Source: Microbulbifer pacificus | GTDB lineage: Bacteria; Pseudomonadota; Gammaproteobacteria; Pseudomonadales; Cellvibrionaceae | Direction: 5' to 3' | NCBI RefSeq assembly: GCF_033723955.1 | Contig: NZ_CP137555.1 | Span: 2,658,001 to 2,722,000 of the forward strand | Length of the DNA: 64,000 bases | Part shown: one piece after another, positions 18,090 to 27,426 of the stretch | Layout: every line of letters starts with the position of its first letter | Position numbering within the stretch: position 1 is the stretch's first letter | Made by a program: the position numbers and the translations under genes | The notes under the pieces: model-generated | What the model was told of the DNA's origin: nothing | Seen by the model: the letters and a program-made list of their open reading frames with translations, nothing else | Databases searched by the model: none

Positions 18090-18202
18090 TCCTGAACTCC
18101 CTGTTTTTTCTGGCGATTAAATGCTGTTGGAGGTGCGCCGCTGCTCAGCGCTGGCGTCGGCTGTCGAGGCGGAAGATTCTAGCGGGGGGAGGTGTAGGGA
18201 AA

Positions 18203-18216
18203 TTGATTTGGATCAA
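18203..18216. promoter_or_regulatory. FNR/Anr-type box 1
   Basis: The sequence TTGATTTGGATCAA matches the FNR/Anr consensus TTGAT-N4-ATCAA at all ten defined positions. It lies upstream of the globin gene on the minus strand. The distance to the globin start codon (18089) is 114 bases. Confidence 0.8.
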
Positions 18217-18230
18217 GGTGGGCACTCAAG

Positions 18231-18244
18231 TTGATCTAGATCAA
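18231..18244. promoter_or_regulatory. FNR/Anr-type box 2
   Basis: The sequence TTGATCTAGATCAA is a second perfect TTGAT-N4-ATCAA palindrome. Its centre is 28 bp from the centre of box 1. The other flanking gene ends here, so both boxes most plausibly serve the globin gene. Confidence 0.8.
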
Positions 18245-18275
18245 TTCGGCCGAGCCTGGCCTGGTGCCGTTATGT

Positions 18276-18298
18276 AAAAAGGGGGCACACGGCCCCCA
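18276..18298 (-). terminator. Terminator of the subtilase gene
   Basis: A GGGGGC/GCCCCC stem with a 5-base loop next to five A on the plus strand forms a minus-strand terminator just past the end of the subtilase frame. Confidence 0.75.
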
Positions 18299-18322
18299 TT
18301 AGAAAGAGATGATCAGCGTTGA

Positions 18323-19897
18323 TCAATTAGTGCAGTTTTTGCCTTTGCAGGGTTTGCCGCCGCCACTGCCACCACCGCTGCTGCCACCTGAGGAGCTGCC
18401 GCCGTCGCAAGGATTGGCAGTGAGGTAATCCACTGCCGCTTTCGCCTGCACCAGGCCATAGCCGTAGGCATTGTCGCGACCGGCCGCGCCGAGATCCTCT
18501 GCACTGTTGTCCAGTGCGGTGCGGATCTGGCTGGCGCTACAGCTGGGGAAGTTGCTCCACACCAATGCGGCCACGCCGACGACATGGGGGGTCGCCATGG
18601 AGGTGCCGTTGAAATAGGCGTAATCGCTGGCGGCGATGGTCAATGTGGCACTGGTGCCGAGTTGTCCGAGCAGCGCGGCGCCGTCGGTATCGGAAATGCC
18701 CGCCGAGGGAATGCTGGTGACGGTTTCGCCGAGAGTGCCGAACAGCATACCGGGCTCATTGTTGTACACCACAGCAGCGGCACCGCCACCGGCCTCTCAC
18801 GCCAGTACCTTATCCGCAAAGCTGATGTTGCCGCGGGAAATCAGGCACACCTTGCCGGCGGCATTGGCGCACGCAGACTCGCCCAGGCCGCAATCCACCA
18901 GGGCGCCGGTGGCGCTGTCCAGGGGGCTGCCCTCCATGCCGGAGGCTTCGATGCTGTTGCCGCCAACGTTCAGCGTGGTGGAGAGGCCCATACCAACAGG
19001 AACCGAAGACAGCACGTCTACGCCGGGGCCGGACAGTTCTACCTGGTCGGTCTGCTGGGAGAAGCTCGCCACCACCTTGTTGCTGTCGACTGCGGCAACA
19101 GAAACTACCGAATCGTAGGAAGCCGGGTAGGAGTGGCGGGTATTGCCATCGTTACCAGCGGCGGCAATGGAGAGGATATTCTGGTTGTTGTACAGGTCGG
19201 CGAACGCCCTGTCTTCGGTGCGCGACTTGAAGGTACCACCGAGGCTCATGTTGATCACACTGGCACCGTTGCTGGCACATTCGTCTGCCGCGGCGACCAG
19301 TGAGGAGGAGTAAGCCCAGCCGTCGACGCCGAATACCTTGACGATATGCAGCTTGATGTTGCCGTTGGGCATAACACCGACCACACCCTTGTTATTGCCG
19401 CCGATGGCGGCGATGGTGCCGGCGACGTGGGTGCCGTGGCTGTTTTCATCGGTGTACCAGAAACCGGTGCCGGAGTCGTTGCTGCCTGAAACGCTATTGC
19501 TGGAAAGGTCCTCGTGGGAGAGATCGTAACCCGAATCGATGATACATACGGTCTGGTTGCCGGCCAGCACGTCGCTGACCTGATTCGCCTGCACCATGGG
19601 AATACCGAAAGGGGTTTCTTCCGCCATGGGGTAGCGCTTCACGTCCTCTTCCACATATTCCACGTTGGGATTGTTGCGCAGTGCGGTCAGTGCCCCCGCC
19701 GGCAGGTGCGCAGCCATCGCGTTACGCTTTTCCAGCGCCATTGCCGAGCGGCCACCGTTTTTTTCCATCATGGCTTTTACCGCCGGCCCTTTGCCCTCCT
19801 TGAATTTGACGATGTAGCGGTCATCTGCACTGTTGGCGTGAACGGAAATGGCCATTGCCAGGGTGCTGGCGATTAATATTGGAATGGTTTTGATCAT
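18323..19897 (-). pseudogene. S8 family serine peptidase (subtilase) interrupted by an in-frame TGA
   Basis: One continuous frame of 525 codons, including the final stop, encodes a secreted subtilase, broken only by TGA at codon 367 (bases 18797-18799). Before it are a signal peptide (residues 1-21), an I9-like propeptide and the catalytic Asp (IIDSGYD, D121) and His (SHGTHVAG, H154), plus the start of a protease-associated insert (VCLISRGNISFADKVLA). After it the same frame continues with EAGGGAAAVVYNN and the catalytic Ser in FNGTSMATPH (S433). In relatives with this insert I expect Cys where the TGA stands, so one base change from TGC or TGT explains it. A product ending at 366 would lack the nucleophile. 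The C-terminus is Gly/Ser-rich with two Cys. A recent nonsense mutation, a sequencing error or recoding are all possible. Confidence 0.85.
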
Positions 19898-20360
19898 TGT
19901 TGTTAAGGCTCCAGTATGCGCTGGTACTTTTTATAGTTAATGGTTGTGCGGGTGGTCGACAGCGGTGTTTTGGGTACTGGCGTACACCCGGTAACGGCAA
20001 ATGTAGACCTTTTTTGTGAGGTCGCCATCGCGTGATAAAGCAACTGTGCAAAGGTATGCAATTCACCAATTTGAAGTTGAACTGCGTGACAAGGTGATGG
20101 AGGGAGTCGAGCTTGAACTCGTTTGGGCTAATTATCAGGGGCAAGAAAATAGTTGGTACTGCGGTGCCGAATTTGGCGCGAACCAAAAAATTTTATGCAT
20201 GATAGATGGGGCAGGCAGCGGGGCTTCGCTTGAGTGTTCCAAGCGGATATCAAACAAGTGAAAAATCACCGGATGTAACGCCTGTTGGACGCACACCCGG
20301 TGATTTATATCCTCAAACTGGACGAGTGTTATCTATGGCAATTGCCGCAGACGAACGGGG
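19898..20360. other. Spacer between the M16 peptidase and subtilase genes
   Basis: This stretch holds the promoter of the subtilase gene at its left side and the probable terminator of the M16 gene at 20262-20307. The rest shows no convincing gene: the short plus-strand ORFs lack ribosome sites and recognisable sequence. Confidence 0.4.
20262..20307 (-). terminator. Long-loop hairpin, probable terminator of the M16 peptidase gene
   Basis: A perfect 10-bp stem, AAATCACCGG at 20263-20272 with its complement at 20297-20306, encloses a 24-base loop. On the minus strand the second arm runs into TTTTT. It lies 54 bases past the M16 stop codon. Confidence 0.5.
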
Positions 20361-23195
20361 TTATTGTCCACCAACGGTGCTGTCTGCCACCGGTGCGCCA
20401 TCGGCATCCAGTTCGGTGATAGTGCCGATTTCCAGTTCGACCACCTTGTCCGCGATTTTTTCCTTGTCGCCGACAATCACCCACACAAACTGCTCAGGTT
20501 TGATGGTCTCCTTCGCCAGCTCATGCACCCGGTTCAGATCGATACTGCGCACCTGCTCGGCGTAGCCGTCCATATAGTTGAGTGGACGCTCGTACGTAAC
20601 CAGGGATGACATTGCGCCGGCGACCGCATCAATGGTTTCAAAACGCCCGGGCAGTTCGTTGATGCGCTTGTCCTTCAGTTTTTGCAGCTCGTCCGCCTTG
20701 GCAGGGTTGCCGCCGATGTACGCGCGCAGTTCTTTCTGCAGTTCCGCCAGGGATTCGCTGGTTTTATCGGTCTGTACCGGTGCGTACACCAGCAGAGGCT
20801 GCTGGCCCTTGGCGCCGGTGAGGAAGGAGTAGGCACCGTAGGCCCAGTGCTTGTCTTCCCGCAGGTTCATGTTGATACGCGCGGTGAAAGTACCGCCGAG
20901 GATGTCATTCATCATGTGCAGCGCTTCGCGCTCGGCAATTTTTTCCGAAGGCGCGAGCAGGCCGCCGATGATGATGGACTGTTCCGCCCCGGGCTTGTCG
21001 ATCAGGTAAACACTGGATTTTTCCGGCAGCGCCACCTGGGCCAGGTTTTTCGCCGGCTTGGTGGATTGTGGAGCTTTCCAGTCGGCGAAGTGCTGCTGCA
21101 GTTTTTCCTGCAACTGCGGCATGCTGATATCGCCGGCCACAATCAACGTGGCGTTGTCCGGGCGCAACCAGGTCTGGTGGTAGTTCACCAGATCGCTGCG
21201 AGTGAGCGCGCTGATGGACTCCTCGGTACCGCTGCCGGTAAACGGAATACTGTAGGCGTGGTTGTCGCCGTACAGCAGCGGGGGCAGGTTGCGCAGGGCC
21301 ATCTGTACCGGTTTGGTTTTTTCCTGCTGGATGCCGGCGATCCAGCGACTGCGTTTGCGCTCGATTTCCTCATCGGCAAACGCCGGGTTCAGCAGCACAT
21401 CGGCAAACAGTTCGATGCTGGCATCGAGGTTGCTGGAAAGTGCATTCAGGCTCACGCTGGAGGTGTCGAGGTCCGCGCTGGCACCGATGGTGGCTCCAAG
21501 TATTTCCTCGCGCGCGCTGATTTCCAGGGCGCTCAGGTGCCGGGTGCCCTCCTTCAGCATGGACATGGTGTAGCTGGAGGTGCCGAGGCGTGCGCCCTGA
21601 TCGGCGGCATAGCCCGCGTCAAATTGCAGCTCCATATTCACCACTGGTACCGAGTGGCGCTCGGCCAGCACGATCTTCAGGCCGTTGGCCATCTCCGCGG
21701 TCTGGATCTTGGGGAAGGGCACGGAGGGGAATTCGCCCAGTTCCGGCAGCTTGCTGCGGTCGGCACCGCTGTCGGCGGTTTTGTATTCCGGGAAGGGGTG
21801 CACTTCGATCACGTGGTCGCCACTGGATAGCCACTGTTGCGCGGCGGCCTGCACTTCTGCTGCGGTGAGCCTTTGCCGCGCGGTCATCGCCTCCAGGTAA
21901 CCGTTGGGGTTGTCCATGTAGAGTTCGCCGCGGGCGAGGATGACACCCTTGCCGCTCCAACCGCCCACCTGTTCCAGTGCGCGTGCGGTAGAGGCGTAAT
22001 CGGTCATGTTGACCCGGGCCAGTTCCTCTGTGGTCGGACCCTCGACGAGAAACTTCTGCATCTCCTCGTCGATGGCGGCCTCAATCGTGGCCAGATCCAC
22101 GCCGGGTTTTGCATCGGCGACCACCTGAATCATCGACGCCAGTTCAAATTCGTACTCCGCAACATACACATTGGTCGCAATCTGATCCTGGTACACCAGG
22201 CGCTTGTACAACCGCGAATTTTTGCCGTCACCGAGAATGGAGGCGGCGAGATCGATTGCACCCGCATCTTCATGGCCGATGTTGGGGGTGTTCCAGACCT
22301 TGTACAGGCGCGCCTGTGCCACCCGGTCGTGCATGGTTTCGCGGGTAGACTGGTCGCGCTTGGCAATCCAGGATTCCTTTTTGATCAGCGGCGGGCCCGC
22401 GGGGATATCGCCGAAGTATTTGCTTACCTTTTCCTTCGCCGTGGCGACATCGATGTCCCCGGCCAAAACCAGCACGGTATTGGCCGCGCCGTAATAGGTC
22501 TTGAACCACTCGTGTACGTCTTCAAGGCTCGCCGCGTTCAGGTCTTCCATCGAACCGATGGTTTCCCAGGAGTACGGGTGTCCGGCAGGGAAAATCGCCG
22601 CCTGAATCTTTTCATCCACTTTGCCGTAAGGCTGGTTTTCACCCTGGCGTTTCTCGTTCTGCACCACACCGCGCTGCTCGTCGAGCTTTTCCTGGGTAAT
22701 CACGCCGAGCAGGTGGCCCATGCGGTCGGACTCCATCCACAGCGCCATATCCAGAGCGTTGCTGGGAACGGTTTCGAAATAGTTGGTGCGGTCGAGCCAG
22801 GTAGTCCCGTTCATACCGGTGGCGCCGGCCTGCTCGAAGGGCTTGAAGTACTCGTCGTCGTAGTTTTCCGAGCCGTTGAACATCAGGTGCTCGAACAGGT
22901 GCGCAAAGCCGGTGCGCCCGGGCCGCTCATCCTTGGAACCCACGTGATACCACACACCCACGGAAACGATCGGCGCCTTGCGGTCCTCGTGCACGATCAC
23001 GCGCAGGCCGTTGGGCAGGGTGAACTTTTCGAAATCGATACTGAGTGCCTGAGGGGCTGCAGCCGCTGATCCGGTGACATCCACGGCCGCGATTTTGGGG
23101 GAGGTGGAAGATGCGTTGCCATTTTCTCCGGTGGTGTCGCCACAGGCAGCGATGGCCAGGGCCAGGGTCGCTGGAAGCCAGAGTCTGTTTGCCAT
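20361..23195 (-). CDS. M16 family zinc metallopeptidase, lipoprotein
   Basis: The 944-residue protein has a lipoprotein signal (MANRLWLPATLALAIAAC, lipid-bearing C18) followed by a Gly/Ser/Asn-rich linker. The first M16 module carries the inverted zinc motif HLFEH (H99, E102, H103), with a downstream glutamate in the VVQNEKRQGEN region as the third ligand candidate. The second half (from about residue 490, VPFPKIQTAEMANGLKIVLAERHSVP) repeats the fold without the zinc motif, as in other two-domain pitrilysin/insulinase-type enzymes. It should degrade peptides at the cell envelope. It shares the region with the subtilase and follows the CPXCG gene on the same strand at 150 bases. Confidence 0.92.
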   Translation of the reverse strand: MANRLWLPATLALAIAACGDTTGENGNASSTSPKIAAVDVTGSAAAAPQALSIDFEKFTLPNGLRVIVHEDRKAPIVSVGVWYHVGSKDERPGRTGFAHLFEHLMFNGSENYDDEYFKPFEQAGATGMNGTTWLDRTNYFETVPSNALDMALWMESDRMGHLLGVITQEKLDEQRGVVQNEKRQGENQPYGKVDEKIQAAIFPAGHPYSWETIGSMEDLNAASLEDVHEWFKTYYGAANTVLVLAGDIDVATAKEKVSKYFGDIPAGPPLIKKESWIAKRDQSTRETMHDRVAQARLYKVWNTPNIGHEDAGAIDLAASILGDGKNSRLYKRLVYQDQIATNVYVAEYEFELASMIQVVADAKPGVDLATIEAAIDEEMQKFLVEGPTTEELARVNMTDYASTARALEQVGGWSGKGVILARGELYMDNPNGYLEAMTARQRLTAAEVQAAAQQWLSSGDHVIEVHPFPEYKTADSGADRSKLPELGEFPSVPFPKIQTAEMANGLKIVLAERHSVPVVNMELQFDAGYAADQGARLGTSSYTMSMLKEGTRHLSALEISAREEILGATIGASADLDTSSVSLNALSSNLDASIELFADVLLNPAFADEEIERKRSRWIAGIQQEKTKPVQMALRNLPPLLYGDNHAYSIPFTGSGTEESISALTRSDLVNYHQTWLRPDNATLIVAGDISMPQLQEKLQQHFADWKAPQSTKPAKNLAQVALPEKSSVYLIDKPGAEQSIIIGGLLAPSEKIAEREALHMMNDILGGTFTARINMNLREDKHWAYGAYSFLTGAKGQQPLLVYAPVQTDKTSESLAELQKELRAYIGGNPAKADELQKLKDKRINELPGRFETIDAVAGAMSSLVTYERPLNYMDGYAEQVRSIDLNRVHELAKETIKPEQFVWVIVGDKEKIADKVVELEIGTITELDADGAPVADSTVGGQ

Positions 23196-23345
23196 AACAG
23201 GTATCCTTATTGTGTTGGCTTGCTGTTTTTATACGTACGGTGCGATGTGTTCGAGGCGTCGCGGGATTCCCCCGCGCATGCACGCCGAAGCCTGTTTATA
23301 GCCCTCTGCCGGCGAGGCTGCAAACGCGAGCGGGCAATGCGCTGC

Positions 23346-23552
23346 CTAGACGTCACCTTCGTGTTTGAACTGCGCCGTCCACTGCCCCTCCATATCCACA
23401 CTCACCAGCACCTGAATCGGCCGACAGCATACGGCGCAGTCCTCGAAGTAATGCTGGCTGCCGGCGGAGGTGTCGATCAGTACCAGGATGGTCTCGCCGC
23501 AGTAGGGGCAGCGATCGCTGAATTCCTCGATCTTGCCCATTGATCTGTCCAT
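23346..23552 (-). CDS. CPXCG motif-containing cysteine-rich protein
   Basis: The product is 68 residues from the ATG at 23552, chosen for the GGAGG upstream. It has CPYCG (C15, C18) and EDCAVCCRPI (C39, C42, C43), a small zinc-ribbon-like pattern, separated by the LVLIDTSAGSQHYFEDC stretch characteristic of the CPXCG protein family. The function of the family is unknown. The open frame extends further upstream, but without a start that has a ribosome site. Confidence 0.85.
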   Translation of the reverse strand: MDRSMGKIEEFSDRCPYCGETILVLIDTSAGSQHYFEDCAVCCRPIQVLVSVDMEGQWTAQFKHEGDV

Positions 23553-23948
23553 AGAGCCTCCGTTGAAGCGGGTTTGCGGGGGGGGGATGCAGTTTACGGA
23601 TTGGTCGGTGACCAGCCCCATACGGTAGTTGCATGTTTTTTGTGCTGTCTGGCAATGGTAGAGACCGCAAATTGACCGGGCAACGCGCTGCTGAAAACTT
23701 TTTTGCCTTCTTGTAAAAATGACAGCGGTGTCAGCTTGTTTTACAGAGTGTGCGGTAATTCATTTACAAAACGGGTTGATATACTCCGCGCCTACTGCTT
23801 CATTGGGTGCTCCGTTGGGGCCTGGTGCCCCCTCCATGTGGGCAGGGACAATCGCAACAGCTTATAATCCGCGCCCGCTTTCTTCCGGCCATGCCGGGAT
23901 AAGGCCGGGGAGAGTAAGTATTCAGTAACCAGCAAAAGAGGATTGGCT
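23553..23948. promoter_or_regulatory. Divergent spacer upstream of pgk
   Basis: The 396 bases separate the CPXCG gene from pgk and should hold promoters in both directions. The middle is AT-richer than its surroundings, and TATACT at 23780-23785 could be a -10 element, although no good -35 sits at 16-18 bp from it. No gene is seen. Confidence 0.3.
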
Positions 23949-25112
23949 ATGGCGGTTAAATTGATGAAGGACCAGGATCTGGCGGGCAAGCGCGTACTGA
24001 TTCGCGAAGACCTGAACGTGCCGGTAAAAGACGGAGTGGTAACCTCCGACGCGCGTATCCGCGCGGCACTGCCCACCATCAAGGCCGCCGTAGATGCGGG
24101 TGCCAAAGTCCTGCTGATGTCCCACCTGGGCCGTCCCACCGAGGGCGAGTACGAGGAAGAATTCTCCCTGGCGCCGGTCGCCGCGCACCTGGGCAAGCTG
24201 CTGGGCAAAGACGTGCCGGTGATCAAAGACTGGCAAAGCGGCGTGGAACTTGCAGCTGGCCAAGTAGCACTGCTGGAAAACGTGCGTTTCAACAAGGGCG
24301 AAAAGAAAGACGACGAGGCCCTGTCCAAACAGTACGCGGCCCTGTGTGACATCTTTGTCATGGACGCCTTCGGCACTGCGCACCGCGCCCAGGCTTCCAC
24401 CCACGGTGTGGCCAAATTCGCCCCCATCGCCTGCGCCGGCCCGCTACTGGCTGCGGAACTGGATGCGCTGGAAAAAGCACTGGCAAATCCTGCGCGTCCG
24501 CTGGTGGCCATCGTCGGTGGCTCCAAGGTTTCCACCAAGCTGACCGTGCTGGAGAGCCTTTCCGACAAGGTGGACCAGCTGATCGTCGGCGGCGGCATCG
24601 CCAATACCTTCCTGGCTGCCAGCGGCAAGCCAGTGGGCAAGTCCCTGTGCGAGCACGACCTGATCGATACCGCCAAGGGCCTGATGCAGAAGTGCGATAT
24701 TCCGGTGCCCACCGATGTGGTGACCGGCAAGGAATTCAGTGAATCCGCCGCGGCGGAGACCAAGTCTGCGGATGCGGTGGCGGACGACGACATGATTTTC
24801 GATATCGGCCCGGACACCTCCGCGGCGCTGGAGGAAATCCTCAAGAATGCCAAGACCATCATCTGGAATGGCCCTGTGGGTGTGTTCGAGTTCGACCAGT
24901 TCGGCGCCGGCACCGAGCATTTGTCCAAGGCCATCGCCGCGAGCGACGCTTTCTCCATTGCTGGCGGCGGAGACACCCTGGCAGCTGTGGATAAGTACGG
25001 CATTGCCGATAAGGTTTCCTATATTTCTACTGGGGGTGGTGCCTTCCTCGAGTACGTGGAAGGCAAGGTGCTGCCGGCAGTCGCCATTCTGGAGACTCGC
25101 GCAAGCGAATAA
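23949..25112 (+). CDS. pgk: Phosphoglycerate kinase
   Basis: The product is 387 residues from the ATG at 23949, preceded by AGAGGA. All main signatures are present: the N-terminal substrate loop [12 protein letters not shown], the SHLGRP motif, [11 protein letters not shown], the GGSKVSTKL segment in the C-terminal domain, and the nucleotide-binding [13 protein letters not shown] near the end. It transfers phosphate between 1,3-bisphosphoglycerate and ADP in glycolysis and gluconeogenesis. fba follows on the same strand after 190 bases. The length equals that of E. coli Pgk (387). Confidence 0.97.
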   Translation: MAVKLMKDQDLAGKRVLIREDLNVPVKDGVVTSDARIRAALPTIKAAVDAGAKVLLMSHLGRPTEGEYEEEFSLAPVAAHLGKLLGKDVPVIKDWQSGVELAAGQVALLENVRFNKGEKKDDEALSKQYAALCDIFVMDAFGTAHRAQASTHGVAKFAPIACAGPLLAAELDALEKALANPARPLVAIVGGSKVSTKLTVLESLSDKVDQLIVGGGIANTFLAASGKPVGKSLCEHDLIDTAKGLMQKCDIPVPTDVVTGKEFSESAAAETKSADAVADDDMIFDIGPDTSAALEEILKNAKTIIWNGPVGVFEFDQFGAGTEHLSKAIAASDAFSIAGGGDTLAAVDKYGIADKVSYISTGGGAFLEYVEGKVLPAVAILETRASE

Positions 25113-25152
25113 TTACTAACACGTTTTTGCAATATCAGGTTTGTGCAGTTCC

Positions 25153-25252
25153 GGGGCGCCGCGGCGCCCCGCTCAAGCAGTAAGAAGTGCCTGTTGTAAG
25201 AAGTACCCATCATTAAAAAGAGATGCGACCAGAACCCGCTTCGGGAGTCGCA
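25153..25252 (+). other. Inverted repeats in the pgk-fba spacer
   Basis: An 18-bp loopless inverted repeat, GGGGCGCCG next to CGGCGCCCC (25153-25170), and a TGCGAC/GTCGCA pair (25224-25229 and 25247-25252) lie between the two genes. Neither is followed by a T-run. They may form leader structure in the fba mRNA or a processing site; this is inference. Confidence 0.35.
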
Positions 25253-25302
25253 CACCCGTTGTACCCCATACCAGCTAAATTTCGACGAGAAAGGGTTTTT
25301 TC

Positions 25303-26367
25303 ATGGCTTTAATCAGCTTGCGTCAAATGTTGGACCACGCTGCCGAGTTCGGTTACGGCATTCCTGCGTTCAACGTCAACAACCTGGAGCAAATGCGCGC
25401 GATCATGGAGGCGGCGGACCAGACCGACTCCCCGGTTATCGTGCAGGCCTCTGCCGGCGCCCGCAAATACGCCGGTGCCCCCTTCCTGCGCCACCTGATT
25501 CTGGCCGCAGTGGAAGAATTCCCACATATCCCGGTGGTGATGCACCAGGATCACGGCACCAGCCCCGCGGTGTGCCAGCGCTCCATCCAGCTGGGCTTCA
25601 GCTCGGTGATGATGGATGGCTCACTGATGGAAGACGGCAAGACCCCGGCCTCCTATGAGTACAACGTCGACGTGACCCGCCGTGCGGTGGACATGGCGCA
25701 CGCCTGCGGTGTTTCCGTAGAGGGTGAGCTGGGTTGCCTGGGTTCACTGGAAACCGGCATGGCCGGCGAGGAAGATGGCGTTGGCGCCGAGGGCAAGCTG
25801 TCCCACGACCAACTGCTGACCGATCCGGAAGAGGCTGCGGATTTCGTCAAAAAAACCCAGGTCGACGCCCTGGCGATCGCCTGCGGCACCAGCCACGGTG
25901 CCTACAAGTTCAGCCGTCCGCCGACGGGCGACATTCTCGCCATCGACCGCATCAAGGAAATCCACGCGCGTATCCCGGATACCCACCTGGTGATGCACGG
26001 CTCCTCCTCTGTACCGCAGGAGTGGCTGAAGGTGATCAACGAGTTTGGCGGTGAGATTCCGGAAACCTACGGGGTACCGGTGGAGCAGATCTGCGAAGGC
26101 ATCAAGTACGGCGTGCGCAAGGTCAACATCGACACCGACCTGCGCCTGGCGTCCACCGGTGCCGTGCGTCGCTTCCTGGCGGAAAACCCGTCCGAATTCG
26201 ACCCGCGCAAATTCCTCGCGGCCACCACCAAGGCCATGAAGGAAATCTGCATCGCCCGCTACGAGGCCTTCAACACCGCCGGCAACGCCAGCAAGATCAA
26301 GCCCATTAGCCTCGACGCCATGTTCGCGCGCTACGAGAAGGGCGAGTTGGTACCGAAGATCAACTGA
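25303..26367 (+). CDS. fba: Fructose-bisphosphate aldolase, class II
   Basis: The 354-residue protein is a zinc-dependent class IIB (Calvin-cycle type) aldolase. Visible active-site pieces are [12 protein letters not shown] (zinc ligand and catalytic residues), [14 protein letters not shown], the GTSHGAYKF loop (zinc ligand His) and [10 protein letters not shown] (third zinc His and phosphate binding). The length agrees with Pseudomonas Fba (354) and the enzyme cleaves fructose 1,6-bisphosphate to triose phosphates. The start ATG follows GAGAAAGGG. A strong terminator follows directly. Confidence 0.96.
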   Translation: MALISLRQMLDHAAEFGYGIPAFNVNNLEQMRAIMEAADQTDSPVIVQASAGARKYAGAPFLRHLILAAVEEFPHIPVVMHQDHGTSPAVCQRSIQLGFSSVMMDGSLMEDGKTPASYEYNVDVTRRAVDMAHACGVSVEGELGCLGSLETGMAGEEDGVGAEGKLSHDQLLTDPEEAADFVKKTQVDALAIACGTSHGAYKFSRPPTGDILAIDRIKEIHARIPDTHLVMHGSSSVPQEWLKVINEFGGEIPETYGVPVEQICEGIKYGVRKVNIDTDLRLASTGAVRRFLAENPSEFDPRKFLAATTKAMKEICIARYEAFNTAGNASKIKPISLDAMFARYEKGELVPKIN

Positions 26368-26383
26368 TCTCCGGGTGATATGA

Positions 26384-26416
26384 AAAAGGGCGAACTCCGG
26401 TTCGCCCTTTTTTTTG
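26384..26416 (+). terminator. Terminator of fba
   Basis: An AAGGGCGAA-CTCCGG-TTCGCCCTT hairpin is followed by eight T. Confidence 0.93.
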
Positions 26417-26439
26417 AAGAAATACAGTACCATTGAGTC

Positions 26440-27417
26440 ATGACTCTGTTTGATGACCTCAATGCCGTGGCTACGGGGCCAGTGATCCACCGTCCGGATT
26501 ACTCTGCCCTGCGCAGCCAACTGCCGAAGCTGGATTTCGCCTGCGGCCAGCCCCTGCCGCAATCGGTAATCTCCTACCGCAATTTCTATCGCCTGAATTT
26601 TGACGAAACCAGCGGCACTGGTATCGGCACCTTCAACGCCGCGGGCTTCGAACTCGTCGCGCAGTACTGGCTGGTGAACAACCCCAGGGGCACCCTGTTC
26701 ATTTGCCACGGTTACTTCGACCATACCGGCATCTACGCCTCTGCCATCCATTTCGGTCTGGAGCGCGGTTTCAATGTCGTCAGTGTGGATTTCCCCGGGC
26801 ACGGCCTGTCCAGTGGCGAGCCGGTGGCCATCGACAGTTTTATGCAGTACCGGGAGGTGCTGGAGGCCCTGCTGTGGCGGGCGAGAGACAGGATGCCTGC
26901 ACCCTGGCACGGGATGGGGCAGAGTACCGGCGGGGCGACCTTGCTCGCCTACCTGCAGTTCAGCGATTGGCAGCCATTCGACAAGGTCATGTTGCTGGCG
27001 CCGCTGGTGCGCCCGGCCAACTGGCACCTGCGCAAGTGGATGTTCTACCTCGGACGCTTCCTGCTGCCGCACCCGAGCCGCGGTTTCAACATCAATACCC
27101 ACGATGCCGAGTTCGCCCGTCGCCAGGCCCACCGCGATCCACTGCAGTCCCCGGTAATGTCCATTCGCTGGCTGGGGGCAATGGTGGACTGGCTGCATTT
27201 GTTTCCCAGATCGGAGCGCAATCGCAAGCCGATTCTGGTGGTGCAGGGCACCGACGACAAAACCGTGGACTGGCGCTACAACATGCGTGCGATTCGCGAC
27301 CGCTTTCCCAACAGCAAGCGCGTGATCGTGCGCGGGGCGCGCCATCAGATGATCAACGAGACCCAGCCGTACCGGCAGCAGATCATCGCCGCCCTCGACG
27401 GCTGGCTCGCCCAGTAA
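26440..27417 (+). CDS. Alpha/beta hydrolase (lysophospholipase-like)
   Basis: The 325-residue cytoplasmic protein shows the serine hydrolase fold: the oxyanion region LFICHGYFDHTG, VVSVDFPGHGLSSGEP, the nucleophile elbow GMGQSTGGATLL with the Ser in G-x-S-x-G form (GQSTG), VVQGTDDKTVDW with the acid, and RGARHQMINE with the catalytic His. It resembles monoacylglycerol lipase or lysophospholipase L2-type hydrolases. The gene starts 24 bases past the fba terminator and ends nine bases before the converging rarD gene. Confidence 0.85.
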   Translation: MTLFDDLNAVATGPVIHRPDYSALRSQLPKLDFACGQPLPQSVISYRNFYRLNFDETSGTGIGTFNAAGFELVAQYWLVNNPRGTLFICHGYFDHTGIYASAIHFGLERGFNVVSVDFPGHGLSSGEPVAIDSFMQYREVLEALLWRARDRMPAPWHGMGQSTGGATLLAYLQFSDWQPFDKVMLLAPLVRPANWHLRKWMFYLGRFLLPHPSRGFNINTHDAEFARRQAHRDPLQSPVMSIRWLGAMVDWLHLFPRSERNRKPILVVQGTDDKTVDWRYNMRAIRDRFPNSKRVIVRGARHQMINETQPYRQQIIAALDGWLAQ

Positions 27418-27426
27418 TCCCGCTCC

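Noticed and set aside
18797..18799. Firm selenocysteine claim for the subtilase TGA
   Set aside because: No clear SECIS hairpin is visible just after the TGA and no sel genes are in the window; kept only as one possibility.
21837..23069. Plus-strand ORF of 410 codons opposite the M16 peptidase gene
   Set aside because: Antisense to a well-supported gene with a zinc motif; no domain seen.
25153..25170. GC palindrome in the pgk-fba spacer as a terminator
   Set aside because: No T-run follows and the arms have no loop, so it cannot be a standard rho-independent terminator.
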